Source of the DNA: UBA1413 sp964461455
GTDB lineage: Bacteria; Bacteroidota; Bacteroidia; Bacteroidales; Prolixibacteraceae
Direction: 5' to 3'
Assembly: GCA_964461455.1 (NCBI GenBank)
Contig: CAYWUJ010000001.1
Location: forward strand, 1-64,000
Length of the DNA: 64,000 nt
The notes under the pieces are model-generated. The model was not told the origin of the DNA and did no database searches. It worked only from the letters and a program-made list of their open reading frames with translations. A program made the position numbers and the translations under genes. This document shows positions 24,978 through 34,226 of the stretch, piece after piece (position 1 is the first letter of the stretch; each line of letters starts with the position of its first letter).

Positions 24978-25427
24978 ATGTCCATCAACAAAGTCATTTT
25001 AGTGGGTAACGTCGGCCGTGACCCCGAAATCAGACACCTTGACTCAGGTGTTGCCGTGGCCACCTTCACCCTGGCCACCTCCGAAACCTACACCGCAAAA
25101 AACGGAGAACGGGTCACCACCACCGAGTGGCACAACATCGTGCTGTGGCGTGGACTGGCCGAAGTCGCCGAGAAATATGTCAAAAAGGGGAAACAACTCT
25201 ATATCGAGGGGCGCATACGCACTCGCTCCTACGAAGATAAGGAAGGCCAGAAAAAATACATGACCGAGATTTACGGCGACGTCATGAAACTGCTGGGCAG
25301 CCGTGAAACCACGGCTCCCACCCCCGGGGAAACCCCCGGAGAATCAATGCCGAAACCGGAATTCAAACCTCCCGTTGTCGAGGAGAATGACTTCACCACC
25401 GGAGGAGACGAAGATTTGCCCTTTTAA
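24978..25427 (+). CDS. ssb: Single-stranded DNA-binding protein
   Basis: 149 residues. An OB fold fills the first 105 or so (MSINKVILVGNVGRDPEIRH, TTEWHNIVLWRGLAEVAEKY, YIEGRIRTRSYEDKEGQKKY). A short proline-rich linker ends in the acidic tip GDEDLPF, which recruits SSB-interacting repair proteins. The stop codon is immediately followed by the gldE ATG, so the two are co-translated. Confidence 0.95.
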   Translation: MSINKVILVGNVGRDPEIRHLDSGVAVATFTLATSETYTAKNGERVTTTEWHNIVLWRGLAEVAEKYVKKGKQLYIEGRIRTRSYEDKEGQKKYMTEIYGDVMKLLGSRETTAPTPGETPGESMPKPEFKPPVVEENDFTTGGDEDLPF

Positions 25428-26744
25428 ATGGAGCTTCTGACCATTCCGGACCACCCGTTGCCTCTCTCCCCTGCAGAAGGCCTGCCGGGGCTATCCCTCA
25501 CTCAGGGAGACCTGCCCGTTATTCTGGCTATCGTTATTTTGCTGGTTCTCTCGGCTTTGGTCAGCGCCGCCGGAACAGGGTTCAATTCCCTTTCAGGAAA
25601 AGGGAAAACACCCCTCACGGGCGAGGACAAAAACCACAGACTCCTGGCCATCCTCAGGGATCGCGAAAGACTCCTCTCCACCATTGTTATCCTGAACCTC
25701 CTCCTCAACGGGGCCATCATCGTGCTGATTTCCAGCCTTCTTTTCGGCTTTCTCCCCCCCGGAAAGCCCCCGGCAGGAATCCTCCTGCTCATGATCGCCG
25801 CTATTTCCCTGATCATCCTCCTCTTCGGAGAGATCATCCCCAGGCTCATCGCCACCAGATTTCCCCTGGCCGTTGCCAGAACTTCTGCATGGCCTCTCTC
25901 CCTGATGATGCGACTCTTCAGGCCCGTAAACTCCCTTCTGATGCGTGCCTCCACCGGCACAGGCCAGAAGAAAACCACCAAAAACATCTCGGTCGACGAA
26001 ATCACCCACGCCCTGGAACTCACCTCCCGCAATGACATCTCCGAAGAAAAGGAGATCCTCCGCGGAATCGTCAACTTCGGCAATAAAACCGCCGACGAAA
26101 TCATGGTGCCCCGGGTCGACGTAATCGCCGTCGACATCAAATCCTCCTTCACCGACGTCCTCGCGGTCATCAACCAATCGGGGTACTCCCGTATTCCCGT
26201 ATATTCCGAATCATTCGACCAGATCAGAGGGATCCTCTACATCAAAGACCTCCTCCCCTATACCGAAAAGGGAGAAAACTTCCAGTGGCAAAACCTCCTG
26301 CGCCCCCCCTTCTTCGTCCCCGAAACCAAAAAAGTAAAGGACCTTCTCGAAGAATTCCAGAAAAATAAAATCCATATGGCCGTCGTCGTCGATGAATACG
26401 GCGGATCCTCGGGAATTGTCACCCTGGAAGATGTCCTCGAAGAAATCGTGGGCGATATCGCCGATGAATTCGACGAAGACGAAACCCTCTTCACACGTAT
26501 GGGCGATAACAAATTCCTCTTCGACGGCAAAACCCTCCTGGAACAGTTCTGCGAAACCGTTGGCTGTGAACCCGATTTCTTCGACGCCGTCAGGGGAGAA
26601 GCCGACACCCTGGCCGGGTTGATCCTTGAGCTGAAAGGCGATATCCCCGCCATCCACGAAAAGGTGGAATACGAAAATTTCAGGTTCACAATCGAGTCGG
26701 TGACCAACCGGAGAATCAGGCAAATCAGAACTGAAATATTATAA
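25428..26744 (+). CDS. gldE: Gliding-motility-associated GldE (CNNM/CorC-like)
   Basis: 438 residues. Four or so membrane helices form a DUF21-type domain (about 28-170, including LLFGEIIPRLIATRF). Then two CBS domains (MVPRVDVIAVDIKSSFTDV; IHMAVVVDEYGGSSGIVTLE) and a CorC_HlyC transporter-associated domain at the end. It starts on the base after the ssb stop and is followed 10 bp later by gldD, the order that defines GldE in Bacteroidota. GldE is associated with the T9SS/gliding machinery in flavobacteria; its transport role, if any, is unclear. Confidence 0.9.
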   Translation: MELLTIPDHPLPLSPAEGLPGLSLTQGDLPVILAIVILLVLSALVSAAGTGFNSLSGKGKTPLTGEDKNHRLLAILRDRERLLSTIVILNLLLNGAIIVLISSLLFGFLPPGKPPAGILLLMIAAISLIILLFGEIIPRLIATRFPLAVARTSAWPLSLMMRLFRPVNSLLMRASTGTGQKKTTKNISVDEITHALELTSRNDISEEKEILRGIVNFGNKTADEIMVPRVDVIAVDIKSSFTDVLAVINQSGYSRIPVYSESFDQIRGILYIKDLLPYTEKGENFQWQNLLRPPFFVPETKKVKDLLEEFQKNKIHMAVVVDEYGGSSGIVTLEDVLEEIVGDIADEFDEDETLFTRMGDNKFLFDGKTLLEQFCETVGCEPDFFDAVRGEADTLAGLILELKGDIPAIHEKVEYENFRFTIESVTNRRIRQIRTEIL

Positions 26745-26754
26745 CCGACTGATC

Positions 26755-27339
26755 ATGACCCCTGGCAGGAATAGACTTCTCATTTCCCTACTGTTTTTTC
26801 TCCTCTTCACCGGGGCCTGCAGCGATAAACCCATTCCCAAACCCCGGGGCTATTTCCGTATTGCCTTTCCGGAGAAGAGTTACCAAACCATTGGACCCGG
26901 CTATCCTTACATCTTTGAAATCCCCGGGTATGCCCGCATGGCTCCTGACAGCTCCCCGGCAGCAGAACCCTGGTGGGCCAATGTCAGGTTTCCTGACTAC
27001 AAGGCTGAAATTCACATCAGTTACAAACGGGTGGAGGACAACCTGTGGGCTTTCACCGAAGAGTCACGCCGCATGGCCTATGACCATGCCGTCAAAGCCA
27101 GCTCCATTGAGGAGAGAAACTTCATCAATCACGATGCCCGGGTCTTCGGAACCCTTTATTACATCAGGGGAAATGCGGCCTCTCCCCTGCAGTTTTACCT
27201 CACCGACAGCACCCGCCATTTCCTCAGGGGTTCCCTCTATGTCAGGGCCACTCCCAATATTGATTCCCTGAGGCCGGTCATCGCCTTTCTCGAAGCCGAC
27301 GCCTTGCGATTGATAGAATCGCTGGAGTGGATCCCGTGA
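26755..27339 (+). CDS. gldD: Gliding motility lipoprotein GldD
   Basis: 194 residues with a lipobox (LLFTGAC, Cys about 22). The family pattern is clear: PKPRGYFRIAFPEKSYQ, WANVRFPDYKAEIHISYK, DHAVKASSIEER and a late FLRGSLYVRATPN. GldD is needed for gliding and T9SS function in Flavobacterium johnsoniae. Together with the sorting domain on the protein at 11847-13478 it shows that this organism runs T9SS; it need not glide. Confidence 0.92.
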   Translation: MTPGRNRLLISLLFFLLFTGACSDKPIPKPRGYFRIAFPEKSYQTIGPGYPYIFEIPGYARMAPDSSPAAEPWWANVRFPDYKAEIHISYKRVEDNLWAFTEESRRMAYDHAVKASSIEERNFINHDARVFGTLYYIRGNAASPLQFYLTDSTRHFLRGSLYVRATPNIDSLRPVIAFLEADALRLIESLEWIP

Positions 27340-27394
27340 CCACTTTTCCCCATTTTGCAACGTCTTCAGCAAAAATCCGTACATTTAGCAGTCT

Positions 27395-28090
27395 ATGCCA
27401 TTAGTGCGAACCATAAAAAGTGAGCTCTTTTCCCTGGCCATCTGGAAAATGACGGAATCACCAGGGGAATTGTCGGAACTTTCCGTTTCCCGGGGCACTC
27501 CTGTTATCGTGTCTCCCCCCGGGGGCAGTGAACGGCGCCACCGGGAATTTCTGACCACCAGGCTGCTCCTCTCCACCTTGCTCGATGGCCCCCCTCAGGT
27601 GGTTTACACCCCGGCAGGAAAACCCCTTCTCGACGGCGACACCCGCCATATCAGCCTCACCCACTCCGCATCCCTGGCTGCCGCCATCGTTTCCCCTCTT
27701 CCAGCCGGCATCGACACCGAAGAGACTTCCCGCAGGGTCGAAGAAATCGCTCCCCGCTTCCTCTCCGCCCAGGAACTCGCCTGGACCCTGGAAACCCCCG
27801 ACATCCGCAAATCCCAGATTCTCTGCTGGAGCGTGAAAGAATCGGTCTTCAAAATGATCGACCAGCCGGGAACCGATTTCAGATCCCACATCAATATCCC
27901 GCCCATCGCCGTAACAGAGGGCGGAACCATCCCCGTTTGGTTTTACAAAATGGGCTCCCGCATTCTGGCTCACCTGAATTATCTCTTTCTTGAAAACAAT
28001 GTAGTGACCTGGTGCGTTTACAATCACACACATCACGCCACAGCTGCAGAATACACATTAACCCTGATCGACGACCATGAAGAAGGCTGA
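27395..28090 (+). CDS. 4'-phosphopantetheinyl transferase superfamily protein
   Basis: 231 residues. It shows the Sfp-type motifs: HISLTHSASLAAAIVS, the metal-binding GIDTEETSRRVEEIAPRF and CWSVKESVFKM (the W-x-x-KE-x-x-K core). It would move phosphopantetheine from CoA to an acyl or peptidyl carrier protein. The sequence length points to the Sfp-like rather than the short AcpS class. It overlaps zwf by 14 bp; this link is probably only transcriptional. Confidence 0.85.
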   Translation: MPLVRTIKSELFSLAIWKMTESPGELSELSVSRGTPVIVSPPGGSERRHREFLTTRLLLSTLLDGPPQVVYTPAGKPLLDGDTRHISLTHSASLAAAIVSPLPAGIDTEETSRRVEEIAPRFLSAQELAWTLETPDIRKSQILCWSVKESVFKMIDQPGTDFRSHINIPPIAVTEGGTIPVWFYKMGSRILAHLNYLFLENNVVTWCVYNHTHHATAAEYTLTLIDDHEEG

Positions 28091-29576
28091 CAGCCATATT
28101 CTCGTTATTTTCGGGGCCTCGGGCGACCTCACCCGCCGGAAGCTCATTCCCGCACTTTACGACCTTTTTATTAAAGAGCTTCTCCCCGCCGGGTTTGCCG
28201 TTCTGGGAGCCAGCCGTACCCCACTCTCCGACGAAGAGTTCAGAACCAGCATGCTGGCATTTCTCCCTGAGGGAGAAAAAACCACGGCCTTCACCACCCT
28301 GCTGCATTATTTGCCCTTTGACCCGGAACAGGAGAAGGAATACCGGAAACTCAGCAAGCGCCTTGAAGAACTCGACATCGAAAAACAGACCGGCGGCAAT
28401 ATCATCTTTTACCTGTCAACACCGCCTTCTCTATACGGGGTGATCCCCGCCAGGCTCCACGATGCCCGGCTATCACGCAGCGACAGGGGATTCCGCCGCC
28501 TTATCGTCGAAAAACCCTTCGGCACCGGCCTGCAATCAGCCAAAAACCTCAACATCAGCCTCCTCCACTATTTTGATGAAGAGCAGATTTACCGTATCGA
28601 TCATTACCTGGGAAAGGAAACCGTCCAGAACATGCTGGTCACCCGCTTTTCGAACACCATCTTTGAACCTCTCTGGAACCGCAACTATATTCACCACGTG
28701 GAGATCACTTCGGCCGAAACCCTGGGGGTCGAAGGGCGCGGCGGGTACTACGACCAGTCAGGCGCCCTGCGCGATATGGTCCAGAATCACCTGCTGCAAC
28801 TCACCGGCTTCGTGGCCATGGAACCACCTGCCGTTTTAGGAGCCGACGCTATCAGAAATGAAACCCTCAAGGTCTTCCAGGCCCTCAGGCCCATAAAGGA
28901 AGAAGAAATCGCCGCGATTGCCGTCAGGGGCCAGTATATCTCCTCCCTGATCAGAGGCGAGAAAATTCCCGGCTACAGGGAGGAGAAAGGAGTGGACCCC
29001 CTGTCGAGAACCGAAACCTTCGCAGCACTGAAATTTTATATCGACAACTGGAGGTGGGCAGGCGTTCCCTTTTATCTGCGCACCGGCAAAAAACTCCCCG
29101 CACGCGTCACCGAAGTGGTGGTTCACTTCAGGCATGTTCCCCACCACCTCTTCAGCAACATAGAAAGCTACCAGCCTGTCAGCAACCAGCTGGTCATCCG
29201 CATTCAGCCCGATGAGGGTATCCTGTTGAAAATGGGCATGAAACTCCCGGGTGCCGGTTTCCATGTAAAAACCGTCAACATGGATTTTCACTACGCCGAG
29301 GTGACAGACGTTGTCCTTCCATCGGCCTACGAAAGGCTTCTGCTCGACTGCATGCAGGGCGACGCCACCCTCTTCTCGCGTGGTGACGCCGTTGAAGAAG
29401 CCTGGAAATTCATGCAACCCCTGCTCGACGCGTGGGAGAACAACCCGGCGATCCCCGTTTACGGCTATCCTGCCGGCACCTGGGGACCCCAGGAAGCCGA
29501 CCACCTCATGGAAGAAGGGGAATGGCGCTTTCCCTGCAAAAACCTCACCGACGATGGCAATTACTGCGAACTCTGA
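28077..29576 (+). CDS. zwf: Glucose-6-phosphate 1-dehydrogenase
   Basis: 499 residues. First enzyme of the oxidative pentose phosphate pathway, making NADPH and 6-phosphogluconolactone. N-terminal nucleotide site IFGASGDLTRRKLIPALYDL; active-site signature RIDHYLGKETVQNML; EKPFGTG; a C-terminal ERLLLDCMQGDATLF. It overlaps the transferase gene upstream and is followed 14 bp later by pgl, the next step, so the two form a functional pair. No gnd is in the window. Confidence 0.95.
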   Translation: MKKADSHILVIFGASGDLTRRKLIPALYDLFIKELLPAGFAVLGASRTPLSDEEFRTSMLAFLPEGEKTTAFTTLLHYLPFDPEQEKEYRKLSKRLEELDIEKQTGGNIIFYLSTPPSLYGVIPARLHDARLSRSDRGFRRLIVEKPFGTGLQSAKNLNISLLHYFDEEQIYRIDHYLGKETVQNMLVTRFSNTIFEPLWNRNYIHHVEITSAETLGVEGRGGYYDQSGALRDMVQNHLLQLTGFVAMEPPAVLGADAIRNETLKVFQALRPIKEEEIAAIAVRGQYISSLIRGEKIPGYREEKGVDPLSRTETFAALKFYIDNWRWAGVPFYLRTGKKLPARVTEVVVHFRHVPHHLFSNIESYQPVSNQLVIRIQPDEGILLKMGMKLPGAGFHVKTVNMDFHYAEVTDVVLPSAYERLLLDCMQGDATLFSRGDAVEEAWKFMQPLLDAWENNPAIPVYGYPAGTWGPQEADHLMEEGEWRFPCKNLTDDGNYCEL

Positions 29577-29590
29577 AAACCAGGTCAACA

Positions 29591-30340
29591 ATGACCATAA
29601 ACCACCATGCTATGGAAAATGAAGTGGAAGTAAAAATCTATGACACCCCGGAAAAACTCTCAAAAAAGGCAGCCCGTCAAATTGCCGCCCTGTCAAACGA
29701 GAAGGGAAAGGAACCCTTGCACATTGCACTCTCAGGAGGTTCCACCCCTGCCCTGCTATACGAAATCCTCGCCGGGAAATACAGGGATAAGACCAACTGG
29801 GAAAGGATCCATTTCTGGTGGGGCGACGAAAGATGCGTTGACCCTTCGTCTATGGAGAGCAACTTCCGCATGGCCTCTGAAAGGATGCTCTCCCATGTGC
29901 CGGTGCCCCCTGACCACATCCACCGCATCAGGGGTGAAGAACCTCCCGAAGAAGAAAACCTCCGCTACCGCAGCGAAATGCAGTCCCTGATTCCCCATTC
30001 CGGCGGGTTTCCGGTCTTTGACCTGATCCTCCTGGGCATGGGCGACGACGGTCACATCGCCTCCATATTCCCCGGCAATCCCGGCCTCCTGAAGAGCGAC
30101 GCTCCCTGCGAAGTGGCCACACACCCGCTCACCGGTCAAAAAAGAATCACCCTCACTGGAAAAACCATCAACAACGCCCGCAGAATTTTTATCCTCGTTA
30201 CCGGAGCTGCCAAAAGCCCCCGCATCGCCGAAATCATGGACAATAAAAAGTCAGCCCAGAAATTGCCGGCTTATTTCATCGACCCTGTAAACGGACTGCT
30301 GATCTGGTATCTCGATGTAGATGCCGCCGCCCTTATCTGA
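29591..30340 (+). CDS. pgl: 6-phosphogluconolactonase
   Basis: About 249 residues from the ATG at 29591, which has an AGGT ribosome site 8 nt upstream; the ATG at 29612 (MENEVEVKIYDT) is an alternative. SugarP_isomerase fold with LHIALSGGSTPALLYEIL, HFWWGDERCVDPSSMESNF and LLGMGDDGHIASIFPG. It hydrolyses the lactone formed by Zwf. Same strand as zwf, 14 bp downstream. Confidence 0.93.
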   Translation: MTINHHAMENEVEVKIYDTPEKLSKKAARQIAALSNEKGKEPLHIALSGGSTPALLYEILAGKYRDKTNWERIHFWWGDERCVDPSSMESNFRMASERMLSHVPVPPDHIHRIRGEEPPEEENLRYRSEMQSLIPHSGGFPVFDLILLGMGDDGHIASIFPGNPGLLKSDAPCEVATHPLTGQKRITLTGKTINNARRIFILVTGAAKSPRIAEIMDNKKSAQKLPAYFIDPVNGLLIWYLDVDAAALI

Positions 30341-30342
30341 CA

Positions 30343-31035
30343 TCATTGTTCCTTTTGACCCTGTTGTTCAGGAAGAGGAGATGGTGCCGTTGGCCAGAGA
30401 AATATAAGCAGGAAGACCACGGCAAACGAAAACTCCCGTAATTCCCCCTCTTTCAGCAGATTATACTGCGATATAAGCACCGATGCCAGAATCAGGATGG
30501 CCACATGGTCCCACCGGGGCAGCGGAAGATCGGTGACCGTGACCAACCTGTTGACCAACGGGATTTTGTTGGCCAGAAACCTGAGAAATACCAGGTAAAA
30601 CACCAGTCCGACCGTTAACAACTGCGAAAACACAAGCTTGTTGATTTTGACGTTCCCGATCACCAGGTTATGAAGATTGGTCTCCTTCTGCAGGTTCTTC
30701 TCCATGAAATAACCGGGAGTCTCGATGTTGAAAATCCTCTGACCCCAGCTGATCTCCTCACCGGCGGCAAAAAAGAAGAGGAACGCCAGCACTGCCCATG
30801 AGGCCAGGGCCACCTTTCTCCCTGCCTTTCCCGACTGTATCGCCCGATAGAGCGCCACCCCGGAACTGGCCACCAGAAACAGCGTGGTGAGATTTTCCAC
30901 CAGGCCATCCTCCCTGAGGTACTCCAGAAATGCCTCCTGGCCCCGGGGTGCCACTATAAAACCCTTAATGATGAAAAAGGCGATCAACGCATAGCCTGTC
31001 ACGTGAAAGGCCACTTTTATCTTTTCGTTTCTCAT
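30343..31035 (-). CDS. Integral membrane protein with GEEISWGQR motif
   Basis: 230 residues with about six hydrophobic helices (roughly 10-28, 48-62, 77-92, 135-152, 175-190, 203-218). The loop FFFAAGEEISWGQRIF is a recurrent signature of an uncharacterised membrane family; its paired glutamates beside a membrane face could bind a metal or substrate. The C-terminus is a charged PEQQGQKEQ tail. It is convergent with pgl, 2 bp apart. I cannot give a function. Confidence 0.65.
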   Translation of the reverse strand: MRNEKIKVAFHVTGYALIAFFIIKGFIVAPRGQEAFLEYLREDGLVENLTTLFLVASSGVALYRAIQSGKAGRKVALASWAVLAFLFFFAAGEEISWGQRIFNIETPGYFMEKNLQKETNLHNLVIGNVKINKLVFSQLLTVGLVFYLVFLRFLANKIPLVNRLVTVTDLPLPRWDHVAILILASVLISQYNLLKEGELREFSFAVVFLLIFLWPTAPSPLPEQQGQKEQ

Positions 31036-31233
31036 GTATTACGGTTTATTCACAGCAAAAATAACAAAATATGAAATGATCAACCTGAACAATAGGTTAA
31101 CCTGTTTCACCATCGCCCCAACAGAAAAGGGTGAGGGATTAAAATACCTCACGGCAGAGCCCATAGAGCGCCCTCTTGCAGAGCAGTTTACGGCATTTTC
31201 GGCGACTCTTTCCGGCAAAAAGTAACTTGCCGG

Positions 31234-31545
31234 TTACAACGATTTGAACCAATCCTGAAAGAGATTTCCCACCCAGGGAACCGGCTTCATCTCTCCTGAA
31301 ATCGCCCAGATAAGGCTCATCAGCCAGAAAATGAAAAGGATCACCCCTCCAACGGCCCATATGATCCAGCCCAGAACCGGAATGGTATTGAGAATTCCCA
31401 GGACAAAGCTGGCCAGGAAGATCCCCAGGGTTTGCCGGATGTAATAACTGGCGAGTTCCTCCTTCTGACTCATGTTGATCACCAGCGCAATGATCCAGCC
31501 GATCGGCGTAAGATGTGCCACAATGGCTTTAGTCTTGGCATCCAT
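31234..31545 (-). CDS. Small DUF4870/Tic20-like membrane protein
   Basis: 103 residues from the ATG at 31545 (MDAKTKAIVAHLTPIGWI). Three membrane helices with a SYYIRQTLGIFLASFVLG middle section and a short C-terminus. The HLTPIGWIIALVIN and YYIRQTLG patterns match DUF4870 proteins. Function unknown. The 198-bp gap to the gene before it shows no convincing feature. Confidence 0.72.
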   Translation of the reverse strand: MDAKTKAIVAHLTPIGWIIALVINMSQKEELASYYIRQTLGIFLASFVLGILNTIPVLGWIIWAVGGVILFIFWLMSLIWAISGEMKPVPWVGNLFQDWFKSL

Positions 31546-31637
31546 AAATTTCGATTTTAGTTTTATCAAAAATACGGAAATTCCCGGTTTCGGGAGTCCT
31601 GTTTTTCAAAAGAATTAACATATAGTTCAACGAAATT

Positions 31638-32540
31638 CTATAAAAAGAAGAGCATCACACCTCCCACGGTGATGATGGCTCCGGCAATCTCTTTCCAGTT
31701 AATGCGCTCTTTGAAGATCAGCACAGCAGGAGGGATAATCAGCACGGGCACAATGGCCATGATGGTGGCGGCAATGCCTGCCCGGGTATTCTGGACCGCC
31801 AGCAATGAAAAGGAGACTCCCAGAAAAGGGCCAAAGACGGACCCCAGGGAGATCATCCGCATGGCCTGCCTGTTGTGAAAAGCGCTGATGATTCGCGGCC
31901 ACCGGCGCATCACCAGAATAATAATGAAAAACCCCGCCATACCGGCGATGACCCTGATCTGGGAAGATGCAAATGCATCGTAACTTCCCATCCCCTTTTT
32001 GCTCAGCACCAGTCCCGCCGCCTGCCCCAGGGCTCCCCCGAAAGCCAGGAATATCCCCTTCAGGGAATAAGCCGAGGTGATCTTACGCCGCTCCATGCCG
32101 CTTCGCTTCTCCCGTTTGAGGACCACCATCGAAATCCCCGTCATGGTCACGGCCATCCCCAGCAAATTCATGGGGGAAAGGACCTCGCCGAGGATCAGCC
32201 AGCTGATCAGGGCAGTAATGGGGGGCGACAACGACATAATCAGCATCGATATGCGTGCTCCCACCACCACAAAAGCCTGGAAAAGAAGCAGATCCCCGAT
32301 TACGAAACCCACCACCCCCGAAAGTGAGAGCCACAGCCATCGTTCCGCTCCGGCATCCACGGGGAAAAACATCCCCCGCGTAATCTTCAGATATACGGAA
32401 TAGATAAAAAAGGCAATGATCAGCCTGATCAGATTGACCTGCAACGATCCCACCCGTTTTCCGGCAGCCTCAAAAGAAAGGCTGGTGACCGTCCAGAACA
32501 CGGCCGTCAGCAACGCTGAAAACTCACCAAAATAATTCAA
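31638..32540 (-). CDS. EamA-family (DMT) transporter
   Basis: 300 residues, ten predicted helices in two EamA repeats (GEFSALLTAVFWTVTSLSFE..., AYSLKGIFLAFGGALGQAAG...). I choose a TTG start at 32540: it has a very strong GGAGGAGG ribosome site and overlaps the stop of the upstream gene as TTGA, and the protein then has the family length. The longer ATG frame adds a hydrophilic, proline-rich stretch read out of the neighbouring gene. The substrate is unknown; relatives export amino acids and metabolites. Confidence 0.82.
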   Translation of the reverse strand: MNYFGEFSALLTAVFWTVTSLSFEAAGKRVGSLQVNLIRLIIAFFIYSVYLKITRGMFFPVDAGAERWLWLSLSGVVGFVIGDLLLFQAFVVVGARISMLIMSLSPPITALISWLILGEVLSPMNLLGMAVTMTGISMVVLKREKRSGMERRKITSAYSLKGIFLAFGGALGQAAGLVLSKKGMGSYDAFASSQIRVIAGMAGFFIIILVMRRWPRIISAFHNRQAMRMISLGSVFGPFLGVSFSLLAVQNTRAGIAATIMAIVPVLIIPPAVLIFKERINWKEIAGAIITVGGVMLFFL

Positions 32541-32935
32541 AGCACCTCCTCCATGTCGCTCAGGTGCAGGTCCAGGGCCCTGACCGATATCTGGATTTCC
32601 CGCACCGACAGTGCCAGGGAGGCAATCAACAGCAACAGGGCAATTCCGAAAATGGCCTCCGCCCACGTCTGGGCGTTCACATAGATCAAAAACATGCATA
32701 ACACGCACAACAGCAGGCTGGAAATCCCCAGAATCTGCATGGACCGGGTCAGCTTCAGCCGTTTCCTCAGATTGTTGATCTGCCCGATGAGCAGGTTGTT
32801 ACTCTGGCTCTTGAACTGGGCATGCAGGCTTCTGACCACCGAGGCATAGGCCAGAAAACGGTTGGTGTAGGCCAGCAAAATCAACGAAATGGCCGAAAAT
32901 AAAAGCGCAGGAGTAGTAAGTGTCAGCTCTTCCAT
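32537..32935 (-). CDS. DUF2721 membrane protein
   Basis: 132 residues. Helix 1 (about 8-30, TPALLFSAISLILLAYTNRF), a basic soluble loop (NNLLIGQINNLRKRLKLTRS), then two more helices and a short EIQISVRALDLHLSDMEE tail. This layout is that of DUF2721. Function unknown. Its stop overlaps the TTG start of the EamA gene by 4 bp. Confidence 0.8.
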   Translation of the reverse strand: MEELTLTTPALLFSAISLILLAYTNRFLAYASVVRSLHAQFKSQSNNLLIGQINNLRKRLKLTRSMQILGISSLLLCVLCMFLIYVNAQTWAEAIFGIALLLLIASLALSVREIQISVRALDLHLSDMEEVL

Positions 32936-32976
32936 AACAGGGTAAAATAAATTGATGACCGACCGGTTAAATGACT

Positions 32977-33014
32977 AAAAAAAAGGCTGCCCGAAAAACG
33001 AACAGCCTTTTTTT
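32977..33014 (-). terminator. Rho-independent terminator of the TlpA-like gene
   Basis: GGCTG/CAGCC stem extended by an A-tract and T-tract, with a 13-nt loop and seven to eight terminal T residues on either strand. It lies 11 bp past the stop at 33026 and separates this gene from the DUF2721 gene. Confidence 0.8.
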
Positions 33015-33025
33015 CAGAAGCACCA

Positions 33026-34117
33026 TCAGGGCAGTAATTCCGCCACCTTATCGCGCAATGCCTGCTCCCTGAGGTTGCGGGCGACGATCTTGCCGGTACG
33101 GTCGACCAGGAAATTGGCGGGAATGGCGTTGATGCCGTAAAGGGTCGCAGCCTCATTCTGCCAGTATTTCAGGTCGGAAACATGCGGCCATTCCAGCTTG
33201 TCGTCTTCAATGGCCTTCAGCCACCGCTCACGGTCCTGGTCGAGCGAAACTCCGAAAACCCCGAAACCCTTGGCCTTGTAATCATTGAAAACGGCCACAA
33301 CGTTGGGATTTTCCTGACGGCAGGGGCCACACCAGGCCGCCCAGAAATCAACCAGGGTATACTCATTCATGGCATAAATATCAGAGAGTTTCACGGCTTT
33401 CCCCTCGGGGTCGTTCTGCGTGAAATCAGGAGCTGTCTGACCAATAGCCACGGTCTTCAGTTTGGCAATCCGCTCCTTCATCTCCACAACAGCGGGAACT
33501 ACCGACAGCCTGGGATCCAGACCAGCCACCAAAGAATCAAGGGCATCCACCTCCATGCTTTGCTGCACCTGCGGCAGAAAAACCGGAGTCACCCATGACG
33601 ATTTGTTGTTCTTCACAAAATCGACCACCTTCTTTTCCTGACCTTCAAAAATGGCTTTCACCTCCTCCATCAGGCGGGCTCCATTGATGGTGTCGCCTGC
33701 CTGGATAGCCTGCTGGTATTCCTGGTACTTGGCCATGCCTGCCTTATTATCCTGGTCCAGCTCATCCCTGATCGCCATGTACTCATCGTTCACCGGCGAC
33801 CCGGTCACCGCGAGCGAACGCAGCGAGTCTACATGACCCGTTACCTTCATGGTCACATTCTCCACAAACAACGGGGCCTTCTGGTTAATCCCCTCCACCG
33901 AGAGATAATACATACCGGGAAACTCGACCTTTCCTTCCAGAATAGCCACCCCGTCAACAACATCGGCAGTGTCAACGCCTACAAAACTGCCGGACTCACG
34001 CTGCTCCAGAAATACCTTCCCTGTAGCCCCGTTCAGCGCTACCTCAATCTTATAACCCTCAGGTTTTGAACAACCAAACACTGCGGCCAATAATGCAATA
34101 ACTAGTAATTTTCTCAT
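33026..34117 (-). CDS. TlpA-like thioredoxin lipoprotein with DUF4369
   Basis: 363 residues. Lipobox AVFGC (Cys16). Residues about 22-115 form the DUF4369 beta domain typical of Bacteroidota; a helical linker follows; about 225-363 is a TlpA/AhpC-like thioredoxin domain with C263-x-x-C266 (WAAWCGPCRQENP) and the cis-proline region INAIPANFLVDRTG. It is a membrane-anchored periplasmic oxidoreductase, probably reducing disulfides with electrons that could come from DsbD (19596-21524). Confidence 0.9.
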   Translation of the reverse strand: MRKLLVIALLAAVFGCSKPEGYKIEVALNGATGKVFLEQRESGSFVGVDTADVVDGVAILEGKVEFPGMYYLSVEGINQKAPLFVENVTMKVTGHVDSLRSLAVTGSPVNDEYMAIRDELDQDNKAGMAKYQEYQQAIQAGDTINGARLMEEVKAIFEGQEKKVVDFVKNNKSSWVTPVFLPQVQQSMEVDALDSLVAGLDPRLSVVPAVVEMKERIAKLKTVAIGQTAPDFTQNDPEGKAVKLSDIYAMNEYTLVDFWAAWCGPCRQENPNVVAVFNDYKAKGFGVFGVSLDQDRERWLKAIEDDKLEWPHVSDLKYWQNEAATLYGINAIPANFLVDRTGKIVARNLREQALRDKVAELLP

Positions 34118-34151
34118 TTTCTTCGTTCTGTTAATTCATGAAATCAAGGAG

Positions 34152-34159
34152 CAAAATTA
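34152..34159 (-). promoter_or_regulatory. -7 promoter element for the TlpA-like gene
   Basis: Minus-strand TAATTTTG followed by C, exact TAnnTTTG, 34 nt before the ATG at 34117. Confidence 0.5.
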
Positions 34160-34226
34160 TAAAAATCAGCTCATTAAAACTTTCGGATCTCAATTTTTTC
34201 CGTTATTTAACTTTTTATTACCAAAC

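Noticed and set aside
31034..31225. 63-codon plus-strand frame in the gap before the DUF4870 gene
   Set aside because: No ribosome site, no signal or domain, and it is not coherent with neighbours.
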